NCBI RefSeq assembly: GCF_019801145.1
Contig: NZ_JAHVJQ010000005.1
Location: 248,001-312,000, forward strand
Direction of reading: 5' to 3'
Length of the DNA: 64,000 bases
DNA from: Leisingera aquaemixtae
Lineage (GTDB): Bacteria > Pseudomonadota > Alphaproteobacteria > Rhodobacterales > Rhodobacteraceae
Part shown: piece by piece, positions 1 through 8,134 of the stretch
Numbering within the stretch: the stretch's first letter is position 1
How the letters are laid out: each line of letters opens with the position of its first letter
The notes under the pieces: generated by a model
The model's database searches: none
Seen by the model: the letters and a program-made list of their open reading frames with translations, nothing else
What the model was told of the DNA's origin: nothing
Translations under genes and position numbers: made by a program

Positions 1-1735
1 AGCGGCCCGAGGGGTTCGGCTCCTCGGTATCGCCGCCGACCGCAAACTCTACCTCGGCACCGCCGGAGGGGGCCTTGGGCAGGTGCTGTTCCACCACGCA
101 TAGCGCGTCGTTCAGCACCTCGACATCCAGTACCACCTGCCGTTCATGAGCCAGCGCGCGCAGCGCATCGAACAGCTCGAGCCGGGTGGCGGTGCTGGCG
201 ACCCGGCCGCTGATCAGGATCGGATCACTGGGGCCGTAACCCTCGAAATGGCCGTTGCCCTGCCGCACCAGCGGGCCGCAGTCGGCAAAGGACTCCATGA
301 TCGCCTTGACCTCTGCCACCGGCAGCATCGGTAATTCGAACCGGATCTCGGCCATGCCTTCCAGGGCGCCGGGCAGGCCGTTGCGGAACCTCTCGTTGAG
401 CATTTCCGCGACATTGGGGTCATCGGTGCTGCCGCTGAGCCGGGCCTTGTTGTTGCTGATGACCAGGCGCCATTCGCGGAGACCCTCCAGCGGCTGCACG
501 GTGTCCAGCACATCGGCCCCCCAGGTCTCTGCGATGGCGCCGGAGGCCAGTGTCAGGTCGGCGTCTTGCGACAGCGCCAGCAGCCCGTCGCGCACCGTTT
601 CGGACGGCACGTTGCCGACGATCTGCACCGGGCCGTCTGGCTGTTTTTCGGCAATCAGCGAATAGGGGCGGACCTCTGGGTAGCTGGGTCCGAGGAAACT
701 GTCGAGGAAGCCGCCGAAATAGGCACCGGCCCCGCCGCCGCCAAGCAGCAGCAGAACCGCCAGCGCCGCCCAGAGCCCGCCGCCTTTTTTCGGCTTTTCC
801 GGCGCCGGTTTCGAGGCGGGCGGCGGCGGCGGTGCGGGTTTGCTGGTCTTCGGCACGATGATGGTTGCGTCTTCGGCCGGGGCATCCGGCACCTCCCGCT
901 GGCTGCCGCCGTCGGGATTGTCGAGGAACGCCAGGACCTCGCCCGCGCTCTGGAACCGGTCGGCCGGATCCGGTGCGCACATCCGGTCGATCAGGGTCTT
1001 GAGCGGTTCCGGCACTCCGCTAGTGTCCACTGGTTTCTGCTTGTTTTCAACCACTTCCATCGGGTTGGCCCCAAGCTTGGGCGCTGCACCGCGAAAGTTG
1101 GCCAGCAGCAATGCCCCCAGCGAATAGATGTCGGAGCGGGCATCGGTGTCGCCGCTCATCTGCTCCGGCGCGGCATAGGAGTACTTGCCGGCGAATTCAT
1201 TGCCGACAATGGTCTGGGCGCCCGGGTTGGTGTCCTTGGCAATGCCGAAGTCGATGATCACCGCCTCTGCCGGATCGCCGCCGCGCAGGATGATGTTGTC
1301 GGGGCTGAGATCGCGGTGGACGATATTGCGGGCATGGGCCGCCTGCAGCCCTTCGGCCACGCGGCGGCAGATCACCAGCAGATCCTCGGCCGCCATCGGC
1401 CCCTGTTTCAGGCGCTTGTCGAGGCCGGGGCCGTCGACATAGTCCATCAGCAGATAGATATGGCCGTCGGGCGTGCGGTGGTTCTCCGAGTAGCGCACCA
1501 CGGCGGCATGGCGGATTTCGCGGATGTTTTCCTCGCGCGCCATCAGGACGGTGAAATCCTCGTTGGCGGCGAGCTCCTGCTTCAGCACTTTCAGGGCCAC
1601 AAGGTTGCCGGAAATTTCCGAGCGCGCCTTGTAGACGTCGGAGGTGCCGCCGCGGCCCAGCAGGCATTCGATCCTGTAGGTGTTGTTGAGCAGGTCACCC
1701 GGCTGGAACAAGTCGCCAGGGCGCGATTCAAGCAT
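1..1735 (-). CDS. Membrane-anchored eukaryotic-type Ser/Thr protein kinase (3' end outside window)
   Basis: An open frame runs leftward from ATG at 1735 (GGAGG-like site just upstream) and leaves the window without a stop, giving at least 578 residues. Residues about 20-270 form a Hanks-type kinase: glycine-rich loop GRGGTSDVY, lysine K49, catalytic loop VHRDLSPDN (D142) and IDFGIAK (D162). A Pro/Lys-rich linker follows, then one membrane segment near 321-343 rich in Leu/Gly. The rest, predicted to be outside the membrane, contains segments reminiscent of BON repeats, for example around GPVQIVGNVPSETVRDGLLAL; that resemblance is weak. The OmpA-domain gene lies 44 bases upstream on the same strand, so the two are probably co-transcribed. 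The substrate is unknown. The kinase call is firm; the role of the extracytoplasmic part is inference. Confidence 0.88.
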   Translation of the reverse strand, partial: MLESRPGDLFQPGDLLNNTYRIECLLGRGGTSDVYKARSEISGNLVALKVLKQELAANEDFTVLMAREENIREIRHAAVVRYSENHRTPDGHIYLLMDYVDGPGLDKRLKQGPMAAEDLLVICRRVAEGLQAAHARNIVHRDLSPDNIILRGGDPAEAVIIDFGIAKDTNPGAQTIVGNEFAGKYSYAAPEQMSGDTDARSDIYSLGALLLANFRGAAPKLGANPMEVVENKQKPVDTSGVPEPLKTLIDRMCAPDPADRFQSAGEVLAFLDNPDGGSQREVPDAPAEDATIIVPKTSKPAPPPPPASKPAPEKPKKGGGLWAALAVLLLLGGGGAGAYFGGFLDSFLGPSYPEVRPYSLIAEKQPDGPVQIVGNVPSETVRDGLLALSQDADLTLASGAIAETWGADVLDTVQPLEGLREWRLVISNNKARLSGSTDDPNVAEMLNERFRNGLPGALEGMAEIRFELPMLPVAEVKAIMESFADCGPLVRQGNGHFEGYGPSDPILISGRVASTATRLELFDALRALAHERQVVLDVEVLNDALCVVEQHLPKAPSGGAEVEFAVGGDTEEPNPSGR

Positions 1736-1779
1736 GGAGGTCTCCCTGGCCTTGGATCCGGCGCGGGCCTGGGCTGTTG

Positions 1780-2355
1780 TCAGCCCAGAGCCTGGAATTC
1801 GACGCGCCGATTTTCATCGGCACGGGTGTTTTCCTGATTGAAGGGTGCAGTTTCGCCCATGCCGATGGCCTTGAGCATATCCTCGGGCACGCCGCAGGAG
1901 CTGATCAGGTGGCGGCGCACTTCCTGCGCGCGCAGCAGCGACAGGCGCTCGTTGTAAGCCGCCGAACCGGAGCTGTCGGTGTGGCCGATGATCTGGAACA
2001 CGGTGCCGTCAAGCGCTTTCATCGATGCGCACATGTTGGCCAGCTTCGGTTCCTGGTCCGCGCGCAGGGCAGCGCTGTCGAAATCAAAGGAGATCTGGAC
2101 GTTGATCTGGGTCTGGCGGTCGACTGGATTGTATTCCTCCGCCGCGGCGGCAACGGTCGCGGTTTCCTCTGCCGTGTTCTCAGCCGCGCCCGCGCTGCTG
2201 GGCACGATCACCAGGCCGCGGGTTTTCTGCTTCTTGAAGGCTTCGGTGATTTCCTCGACCGAAAGTTCGCCGCTGTTCGACTGCGCCTGCGCCAATGGAG
2301 CGAAAATCAGCCCGGCCCCCAGAACACTTGCAAAAATTCCTTTCAGGCGGATCAT
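1780..2355 (-). CDS. OmpA-family (peptidoglycan-binding) envelope protein
   Basis: 191 residues. The N-terminus is a Sec signal peptide ending near AQAQS (about residue 24). The C-terminal half is an OmpA/MotB-type domain: the IISFDFDSA-like strand (here NVQISFDFDSAAL), FQIIGHTDSSGSAAYNERLS and LLRAQEVRRHL, ending with the ENRRVEF motif. Such domains bind diaminopimelate in peptidoglycan. A short low-complexity Ala/Glu linker (about 55-73) separates the two. There is no beta-barrel domain and no clear lipobox, so it is probably a soluble periplasmic protein tethered to the wall. It lies just upstream of the Ser/Thr kinase on the same strand and diverges from the M15 peptidase gene. Confidence 0.88.
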   Translation of the reverse strand: MIRLKGIFASVLGAGLIFAPLAQAQSNSGELSVEEITEAFKKQKTRGLVIVPSSAGAAENTAEETATVAAAAEEYNPVDRQTQINVQISFDFDSAALRADQEPKLANMCASMKALDGTVFQIIGHTDSSGSAAYNERLSLLRAQEVRRHLISSCGVPEDMLKAIGMGETAPFNQENTRADENRRVEFQALG

Positions 2356-2539
2356 GCTCGGCGCCCTCCCCTACCGTTTCAACATTGCGGGCAGTTTATA
2401 CCAGCACCTGCAGCCTGCCAATGGCGGGCGGCGGCCAGCCCGGGAAAAAAACACGGTGTTTCCGGCAAGTTGTAAACAGGGGCTTTACTGGCGGCAGGTG
2501 AAAGTTTGAAAATAGGCGCGAAACCGGATGGGAGGAAAG

Positions 2540-3382
2540 ATGCGGGTTCTGCCAGCTGTGATTATCGCCATTGGCCTGGTGCTGGCCCCGGCCATCTGGT
2601 TCGGGCTCAGCTGGCTGCTGAGCGAAGAGGACTACCAGGGGGCCGGCGGGGTGGATTCTACTGCCCGGATCGAGATCGAGATGCTGCGCCAGCAGGTCGA
2701 GGATCTGCAGGCCAGGATGACGGATTTGCAGAACGAAGTCGCCAGCCTGCCCGCGGGAGGGGCAGGCGCCGGCGGCCCTTTCACTGATGATGCGGCCGGC
2801 GAGGCCGCGATCTGGAACCAGACCGGCGGCGCCGACCTGGACTATGCCCAGGTGGTGCTGATTGCCGACCGGCTGAACGTGAACCGGGGCCTGCGGGTGA
2901 CCGGCGGCTCTTATCTGACCGAGAAACTGGGCCGCCCGCGGGAAGATCTGAACGACACCTGCCAGCCGATGACCAACCCGGAGCTGAAGGACAAGCTGGT
3001 GACAGAACAGGTCGGGCCGATCCGGGTCAGCATGCTGCGCCCGGCGATCGAAAGCCTGAAAGTGGTGTTCGAGAACATCCGCCAGGCTGATCCGGACCTT
3101 TACGCCCGCATCAATACAGCGGGTGCGCTATGTGTGCGCCGGATTCGCGGCACCGCAAATTCGCTGTCCACCCACAGCTATGGCCTGGCGGTGGATCTCA
3201 ACATCGACGGCAAGCTGGACAATTTCACCGACGGCAAGACCCAGCTGGGCCTCACCATCATGGCTGATTTCTTCTACGATCAGGGCTGGGTCTGGGGCGC
3301 CGGGTTCCGGCGCGAGGACAGCATGCATTTTGAAATCAGCCGCCGCCAGCTGGATGAATGGCTGGCGAACGGGCTTCTGTAA
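2540..3382 (+). CDS. M15-family D-Ala-D-Ala carboxypeptidase/endopeptidase-like protein
   Basis: About 280 residues. An N-terminal membrane anchor (roughly residues 4-27) is followed by a short coiled coil (IEIEMLRQQVEDLQARMTDL) and a C-terminal M15 zinc-peptidase domain. The metal ligands are visible: STHSYGLAVDLN supplies H212 and D219, and EDSMHFEIS supplies H263. M15 enzymes cleave peptidoglycan stem peptides, so a wall-facing, membrane-tethered hydrolase is likely. The start at 2540 is preferred because GGAGG lies at 2531-2535; an in-frame ATG at 2528 has no ribosome-binding site. It diverges from the OmpA-domain gene and converges on the Gly-Asp repeat gene. Confidence 0.8.
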   Translation: MRVLPAVIIAIGLVLAPAIWFGLSWLLSEEDYQGAGGVDSTARIEIEMLRQQVEDLQARMTDLQNEVASLPAGGAGAGGPFTDDAAGEAAIWNQTGGADLDYAQVVLIADRLNVNRGLRVTGGSYLTEKLGRPREDLNDTCQPMTNPELKDKLVTEQVGPIRVSMLRPAIESLKVVFENIRQADPDLYARINTAGALCVRRIRGTANSLSTHSYGLAVDLNIDGKLDNFTDGKTQLGLTIMADFFYDQGWVWGAGFRREDSMHFEISRRQLDEWLANGLL

Positions 3383-3395
3383 GCCGCTTTGCAGC

Positions 3396-3416
3396 CTGCG
3401 GTCAGGCCGACCGCAG
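3396..3416. terminator. Hairpin between convergent M15 and Gly-Asp repeat genes
   Basis: An 8-bp perfect stem (CTGCGGTC at 3396-3403 with GACCGCAG at 3409-3416) closes a 5-base loop. It sits 13 bases after the M15 stop and overlaps the last codons of the opposing gene. There is no T-tract, so a role in termination is only suggested. Confidence 0.4.
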
Positions 3417-4397
3417 CAAGACCTTGCTGGAGTCGATTGCCGCCGCAATCCGCTGGTAGCGCACCACCGACCTGGTGGGCGAGCTTTCAGCCGAACGCAG
3501 CAGTTTGGTCTGGGTTTCTTCCAGCACGGCCAGCGCCTGGGCAACCGCGGTTGCCTGCCGTTCCGGTGCCACCGCCACAATCGGACGGTGTGACCGGTCT
3601 GTGCTGTTCAGGGACCGTGCCTTGCCTCGCGGCCGCGACGGGTCGCGGTTCTCCCGCGCGATCTGCCGCAGATCCCGGGCTGTCTCCTGCAGGATTGCGC
3701 GCAGGGGCTCATGCCCGGGCAGGCCTGCCAGGTCTTTCTCCAAGGCTTCAAAGCGTTCCGCCAGGCAGTCGATCAGATAGGGGCCCACGATGCCGCACAG
3801 GTCCTGGAACCCAGCGACGCGGTCCACCACTTCATCGGCTGACCGGACGCGGTCAATAAAGTGCCGTCCGCTGCCAGTGGAACCTCCGAAGGTACTGCCT
3901 TCGCCTTCACCGCCGCCATCGCGGCCGCCATTGCCGCCATTACCGCCGCTGCCACCGCGTGAGCCGACTCCGCTAGCGCCGCCGTCACCGCCGCCGTCAC
4001 CGCCGCCGTCACCGCCGCCGCCGTCACCGCCGCCGCCGTCACCGCCGCCATCGCCGCCGCCGCCGTCACCGCCGCCATCGCCGCCGCCATCGCCGCCGTC
4101 ACCGCCGCCATCGCCGCCGCCGCCATCACCGCCGCCATCGCCGCCGTCACCGCCGCCATCGCCGCCGCCGCCATCACCGCCGCCATCGCCGCCGCCATCG
4201 CCGCCGCCGTCACCGCCGCCATCGCCGCCGCCGTCACCGCCGCCATCGCCGCCGCCGTCGCCGCCGCCGTCACCGCCGCCGTCACCGCCGCCATCACCAG
4301 CGCCGCCTCCTCCGCCATAGCCGCCGGCGGCTTGGCTATCCAAGGGTGTGTTCAGGAAACAGGTGAGCAGGACGAGGAACAAAGCACGATGTAACAT
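3402..4397 (-). CDS. Secreted Gly-Asp repeat protein with C-terminal helical domain
   Basis: 331 residues. A signal peptide (about 1-23, ending DSQAA) leads into a long tract, residues about 34-143, made almost wholly of Asp-Gly-Gly-Gly units with occasional extra or missing Gly. A shorter Gly/Ser/Asn/Arg region follows (to about 175), then a non-repetitive C-terminal domain of about 155 residues, predicted mostly helical and with two Cys (LCGIVGPYLIDCLAERF). I do not recognise the C-terminal domain. Poly(Asp-Gly) tracts can be flexible, acidic spacers or bind divalent cations; which applies here is unknown. The start lies 18 bases after the caspase-like gene on the same strand, indicating an operon. 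The opposite strand is also open across the repeat, but that is a codon-phase shadow. Confidence 0.7.
   Translation of the reverse strand: MLHRALFLVLLTCFLNTPLDSQAAGGYGGGGGAGDGGGDGGGDGGGDGGGDGGGDGGGDGGGDGGGDGGGDGGGDGGGGDGGGDGGDGGGDGGGGDGGGDGGDGGGDGGGDGGGGDGGGDGGGGDGGGGDGGGDGGGDGGASGVGSRGGSGGNGGNGGRDGGGEGEGSTFGGSTGSGRHFIDRVRSADEVVDRVAGFQDLCGIVGPYLIDCLAERFEALEKDLAGLPGHEPLRAILQETARDLRQIARENRDPSRPRGKARSLNSTDRSHRPIVAVAPERQATAVAQALAVLEETQTKLLRSAESSPTRSVVRYQRIAAAIDSSKVLLRSA
3970..4300. repeat. Coding minisatellite of 12-base units (Asp-Gly-Gly-Gly)
   Basis: About 330 bases built from near-identical 12-base units (CCGCCGCCATCG or CCGCCGCCGTCA on the + strand), with occasional 3-base additions or losses that keep the minus-strand reading frame. 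Variation is mostly C/T/A at the Asp codon neighbour. Array length is likely to vary between strains by slippage or recombination, and the region is prone to assembly error. Confidence 0.9.
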
Positions 4398-4415
4398 CGG
4401 CTTGAAGTAGCCCGG

Positions 4416-5915
4416 TTATCCCTCCAGTCCATAGGCTTGGCGGATTCCGCGCTGGGTTCCTGGGCCGAAATCCCCGTCAATCGCGCCGGCGTAAAAGTTG
4501 TTCTCCTTCAGCTTCTGCTGCAAGGCGCGACGAGTTTCGGGCGTGAACATCTTCGGCCGTTCGCTGAGCAGGTTCAGCACGTCGGAACTCCCGCTGCGCA
4601 GCGCTGCGTAAAGGTAATGCGCTGAATCTGCAGGACCTTTCGACGGTATCAGACCATCGTCGATCAGCGCTGCAAAATTGAACTGCGCCTGCGGATGACG
4701 CAGGTCGGCAGCCCGCTCAAAGAAGGTCAGCGCCTTTTTCGGGTTGGAAGGCAGGCCCAGCCCGCCCTGATAGTGCAGGAAACCGAGATCGTTGATTGCA
4801 TCGGCAAAATCCTGGGCCGCGGCGGCCTGGTACAGTTCCAGCGCCCTGGGCTGATCGACTTCCACGCCGGTGCCGCGCTCATACAGCTTGGCCAGCTCGA
4901 ACTGGGCCTCGGGCGAGCCCGCATCGGCGGCCCGCTGCAGGAAATCCACTGCCGCCTTGGGGTCGAACCGGCCTTCATTCGGGTTCAAGCGGATATAGGC
5001 AAGACCCAGCATCGAGCGGGTGTCGCCCAGTTCGGCCAGTGCCAGCAGCTGCTCCTCCTGGTCGGGCTTTAGCGCTGCCCATGCAGCAGAGGCATCGGCA
5101 ACCGCCACCGGGGCGTCATTCTCGCCGGGGCCGGCCAGATAGAACGGCACGCCGGTCAGCGAGCCGTAAGTATGCGGCTCCTGCAGGTTGGCGGTGCTCT
5201 GCAGCACCTGGTCGCGCACCTGGCGGAACATCAGGCTGATCTCCAAACCCGGCTGCACCATTTTCTCCATCAGCGCGGTGGCATAGGGCGAGTTGCTGCC
5301 GCTGCCGTCCAGCGCCACCTGGCCGTCCTTGGCGGCAAAGGCCACAAGAGTGCCGCGGTCCGGATCGGCAGGCGCCATGCCGCCGCCGCCGCGGGTTGCT
5401 TGCCCGGTATCGGCGGTCTGGCCGCTGCTCTGATCAAGGGCAATAGAGTCGCCCAGCGGGTTGTCGCGGCAGCTGTCGAGGATCACGATCCGCATCTTGC
5501 GGGCCCGGTCCACCGCATCCAGCAGCTGTTTCAGCGACAGCGACTGGCGCTGCACATCGCGGTTGCTGGCCACTTTGGCGTCAGCGGGGATCAGGAAATT
5601 CTCGCCCTGCACCTCGATCCCGTGGCCGGCGAAATAGACCAGCGCCAGATCGGCGACCTCGGAGCGGAAGGCGAAATCATCCAGCAGCTGTTCCATTTCA
5701 GAGGTGCCCGGATCCAGCGCCAGGCTGACGTCGAAGCCGATCCCTTCCAGCGTGTCCGCCATCGCAACCGCATCGTTGCGGGTATTCTCCAGTGGCGGCA
5801 GGTGCTGGTATTCCGCCACCCCGATAACCAGAGCAATGCGGTCGCTGGCAGCCTGCGCCCCTGCCGCAAGCAGAAGGCAGGTTGTGAAAATCAAGGGTTT
5901 GAAAAGAAAAGACAT
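4416..5915 (-). CDS. Caspase-like (peptidase C14) protein with Sel1 repeats and peptidoglycan-binding-like C-terminus
   Basis: 499 residues from ATG at 5915; a longer open frame to 6146 lacks coding character. Signal peptide residues about 1-22 (ends AAGAQA). A metacaspase-like domain follows: ALVIGVAEYQHLPPL at the N-strand, catalytic H98 in YFAGHG and catalytic C149 in ILDSCRDNPL. Residues about 375-470 hold three Sel1-type TPR repeats (DFLQRAADAGSPEAQFELAKLY; LELYQAAAAQDFADAINDLG; LTFFERAADLRHPQAQFNFA). The last 40 residues resemble a PG_binding_1 domain (LQQKLKENNFYAGAIDGDFG). It is therefore an exported caspase-type protease with scaffold and wall-binding modules. The Gly-Asp repeat gene follows 18 bases downstream. 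Confidence 0.85.
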   Translation of the reverse strand: MSFLFKPLIFTTCLLLAAGAQAASDRIALVIGVAEYQHLPPLENTRNDAVAMADTLEGIGFDVSLALDPGTSEMEQLLDDFAFRSEVADLALVYFAGHGIEVQGENFLIPADAKVASNRDVQRQSLSLKQLLDAVDRARKMRIVILDSCRDNPLGDSIALDQSSGQTADTGQATRGGGGMAPADPDRGTLVAFAAKDGQVALDGSGSNSPYATALMEKMVQPGLEISLMFRQVRDQVLQSTANLQEPHTYGSLTGVPFYLAGPGENDAPVAVADASAAWAALKPDQEEQLLALAELGDTRSMLGLAYIRLNPNEGRFDPKAAVDFLQRAADAGSPEAQFELAKLYERGTGVEVDQPRALELYQAAAAQDFADAINDLGFLHYQGGLGLPSNPKKALTFFERAADLRHPQAQFNFAALIDDGLIPSKGPADSAHYLYAALRSGSSDVLNLLSERPKMFTPETRRALQQKLKENNFYAGAIDGDFGPGTQRGIRQAYGLEG

Positions 5916-6008
5916 GCGGATACCCGGGGTGGCAGTTTCTGCTGGACCCAATGTAATCCGCCGCGGCGTCAAAGAAAAAGGAAATTCGCCGCGCCCGCGG
6001 CGCAGCAG

Positions 6009-6034
6009 GGCCCCGCCCCCGAAGGGGCGGAGCC
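6009..6034 (-). terminator. Terminator-like hairpin after the che operon
   Basis: An 11-bp GC-rich stem with one mismatch (GGCCCCGCCCC at 6009-6019, GGGGCGGAGCC at 6024-6034). Read on the minus strand the loop is TTCG closed by C-G, an extra-stable tetraloop. It lies 9 bases beyond the last gene of the che operon and 94 bases upstream of the caspase-like gene. It lacks a T-tract. Confidence 0.55.
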
Positions 6035-6042
6035 TTGTGATA

Positions 6043-6369
6043 TCAGGTGCTGGCCATGCTGCTGGCCGAACGCAGCCGGTCGCGCAGCTTTTCCAGAGTG
6101 ACCCCGGCCGCAGCGGCCGGCAGGTCCGCGGGGCCGGCCTCGTCAACCTGGGCCTGAACCCGCCGGTAGAACCCGGAGAGCCCCGACAGGGTCTGGATCA
6201 CCAGGTCGAAGTCCTGCAGCGATCGCAGCTCCTGGCTGGTCGGGGCGGTGCCCCGCTCCAGCACATCCAGGACGACGTCCTCCAGCGCTTGCATCTGGCT
6301 GCGCAGCTGCTCCATTTCCCAGGCCGATGCGGCGCACAGTTCGCCCAGGGCTTTGTCGGGACGTTCCAT
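6043..6369 (-). CDS. Small CheZ/CheT-like protein, candidate CheY-P phosphatase
   Basis: 108 residues, predicted to be almost entirely alpha-helical. It begins 2 bases after the cheY-like gene (6372) and is the last gene of the che operon. The central helix reads LQDFDLVIQTLSGLSGF and contains D55-x-x-x-Q59, the arrangement that forms the active site of CheZ (QDFQDLTGQ in enterobacteria) and reported for CheT of Sinorhizobium. A long preceding helix (about 8-38) would make a helical hairpin. The gene position, directly after cheY at the end of a che operon, matches that of cheT in rhizobia as I recall it. Family assignment rests on motif, size and position only; similarity is too low to be certain by eye. 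Confidence 0.55.
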   Translation of the reverse strand: MERPDKALGELCAASAWEMEQLRSQMQALEDVVLDVLERGTAPTSQELRSLQDFDLVIQTLSGLSGFYRRVQAQVDEAGPADLPAAAAGVTLEKLRDRLRSASSMAST

Positions 6370-6371
6370 GA

Positions 6372-6758
6372 TCAGAGCCGCCCGACGACCTGTTCGATGG
6401 CCTGCTTCATGGTTGCCACCGTGAACGGCTTGCGGATGATGTTGTTCAGGCCAAGCTGCTTGCCCACCTGGATGATTTCCGGTGTCGGCTTGCCGGTGAC
6501 CAGGATGAAGCCGACGCGCTGCGTCACCTGGTGGCTGCGCAGCGCCTTCAGCAGTCCCAGCCCGTCCATGCCCGGCATGTTGTAGTCCGACAGCACCAGG
6601 TGCACCGGGGTCTGGGTCAGCTTCTGGTAGGCGGACTGGCCGGCGTTTTCGACCATGTAGTTCTTGATGCCGATCTCATCCAGGCTTTGTGTGATGATCC
6701 CCCGGCTCGTCGACATGTCATCGACAACCATGACGCGGAGAGAGTCTTTCAAGCTCAT
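6372..6758 (-). CDS. cheY: CheY-type single-domain response regulator (CheY2)
   Basis: 128 residues, a complete receiver domain and nothing else. Acidic pocket D13/D14 (VMVVDDMSTSR), phospho-acceptor D58 (LVLSDYNMPGMDG), T88 (ILVTGKP) and K110 (IIRKPF) are all present. As a second CheY in the operon it may be the motor-binding regulator, as CheY2 is in Sinorhizobium, with the CheY next to cheA acting as a phosphate sink; that division of labour is inference. The gene after it starts almost at its stop codon and may encode its phosphatase. The cheR stop lies 39 bases upstream. Confidence 0.92.
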   Translation of the reverse strand: MSLKDSLRVMVVDDMSTSRGIITQSLDEIGIKNYMVENAGQSAYQKLTQTPVHLVLSDYNMPGMDGLGLLKALRSHQVTQRVGFILVTGKPTPEIIQVGKQLGLNNIIRKPFTVATMKQAIEQVVGRL

Positions 6759-6797
6759 TTTTGTTTCCTTCTGCTCTGCTTGCAGCCGTGGACAGGG

Positions 6798-7655
6798 TTA
6801 CCTGCCAGCGGGTGAGTTGACATAAGTGGTGATCCCGGCCGTCTTCAGGTGCTGCGCAGCCGGGCCAGACATGCGCTCGGAGTGACCGATGAAGAGGGTG
6901 CCGCCCGGGTTCAGGGCATTCTGGAAGGCGCTCCAGACTTTCTGCTGGGTCGGGTTGTCGAAATAGATTGCGACATTCCGGCAGAAGATCGCATCGAATT
7001 TGCCCCGGAACGGGAACGGTTCGATCAGGTTCAGCACCCCGAAGGTGATCAGCTGGCGCAGGCTCTCCGGCAGCCGCCCGTCCGGATCGCGCTTGGGCAC
7101 CAGCTTGCTGTATTTCGCATCGATCTGGGCCAGCTCGTCCTCGGGGTATTTGGCCGCCTGGGCATGGCGCACCACCACCGGGTCGATGTCCGTGCCCAGG
7201 ATCTTGATGTCCAGCTTGGCCGCTTCCGGACAGACATCCAGCAGCGTCATCGCGATCGAATAGGGCTCCTGCCCGTTGGAGCAGCCCGCCGACCACAGCC
7301 GCACCCGGCCGCCGCGCCGGGCCTGTTCCACCAGCGGCGGCAGCACCTCGTTGCGCAGGGTTTCGAAATGATGCGGCTCCCGGAAGAAATGGGTCACATT
7401 GGTGGTCAGCAGCGACAGCAGCCCGCTGCGCTCCTGGTCGGCATTGGGGCCGTCCAGGCTGGCGAGGTAGTCCTTGAAATTGGTGATGTTGCGCTGGCGC
7501 AGCTTGCGGGCCAGGCGCGACGACACCAGCGGCTTCTTGCTTTTCGCCATCGCCAGGCCGAAGTGCTTGTGCGCGAACTGCGCAATCGCTTCGAATTCCT
7601 GGTCGCTGAGCGTGAAGCTGCCGGCCGGGGCAGTGATGGTTCCTTCTGCGCTCAC
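6798..7655 (-). CDS. cheR: Chemotaxis protein methyltransferase CheR
   Basis: 285 residues. CheR transfers methyl groups from S-adenosylmethionine to glutamates of chemoreceptors. The N-terminal helical domain (about 15-95) precedes the methyltransferase fold, with the SAM-binding motif LWSAGCSNGQEPYSIAM and the downstream FDAIFCRNVAIYF. The start overlaps the cheW stop by 4 bases (ATGA), so translation is coupled. No cheB esterase gene is present in the operon, so receptor demethylation must come from elsewhere or be absent. Confidence 0.95.
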   Translation of the reverse strand: MSAEGTITAPAGSFTLSDQEFEAIAQFAHKHFGLAMAKSKKPLVSSRLARKLRQRNITNFKDYLASLDGPNADQERSGLLSLLTTNVTHFFREPHHFETLRNEVLPPLVEQARRGGRVRLWSAGCSNGQEPYSIAMTLLDVCPEAAKLDIKILGTDIDPVVVRHAQAAKYPEDELAQIDAKYSKLVPKRDPDGRLPESLRQLITFGVLNLIEPFPFRGKFDAIFCRNVAIYFDNPTQQKVWSAFQNALNPGGTLFIGHSERMSGPAAQHLKTAGITTYVNSPAGR

Positions 7656-8134
7656 GGCATCACCTGCTCCGGCGCTGAGATCACCGCATCCAGGTTGATG
7701 ATGCGCACCATGGTGTCATCATGCGAGATGATGCCCTGGATGTACTCCATCGTGTTGCGGCTATCCACCGGCGGGGTGTCCTGGATGTCGTCCGGGTTGA
7801 TCGAGATGATCTCGGAGACCGACTCGGCCAGCAGGCCGACCGGCTTGCCGTGCACCGAGACGACAATGACCACGTTGCGCTCGCTGGCTTCGGTCTGCTG
7901 CAGGCCGAACCGGGCGGAGAGGTCGTAGATCGGGATCACCGCGCCGCGCAGGTTCATCACCCCCAAAACGTCGGCCGGGGCATGCGGCAGGATGGTCACC
8001 GGCGACCAGCGCCGGATCTCCCGGATCTGGGTGATCTTCAGGCAGAAGGCCTGCCCGGCCACAGTGAAGCTGACAAACTCGCTGTGTTCAGCGTGTTTCA
8101 CTTCCTGATCAGATTGCTTCACTTCAGCTTGCAT
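7652..8134 (-). CDS. cheW: Chemotaxis adaptor CheW
   Basis: 160 residues, one CheW domain (about 18-155) preceded by a short polar tail. Typical blocks are FVSFTVAGQAFCLKITQIREI, VMNLRGAVIPIYDL and VVIVVSVHGKPVGLLAESVSEI. CheW couples receptors to the kinase CheA in the array at the inner membrane. The start overlaps the 3' end of cheA by 11 bases. Confidence 0.95.
   Translation of the reverse strand: MQAEVKQSDQEVKHAEHSEFVSFTVAGQAFCLKITQIREIRRWSPVTILPHAPADVLGVMNLRGAVIPIYDLSARFGLQQTEASERNVVIVVSVHGKPVGLLAESVSEIISINPDDIQDTPPVDSRNTMEYIQGIISHDDTMVRIINLDAVISAPEQVMP

Noticed and set aside
3970-4300. Possible CRISPR array
   Set aside because: Units are 12 bases, contiguous and without unique spacers; no cas genes are near.
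3790-4320. Open frame on the + strand encoding a Pro-Pro-Ser repeat (extensin-like)
   Set aside because: It is the antisense of the Asp-Gly repeat; any long 12-base array without stops is open in several frames. The minus frame has a signal peptide, a normal C-terminal domain and an operon position.
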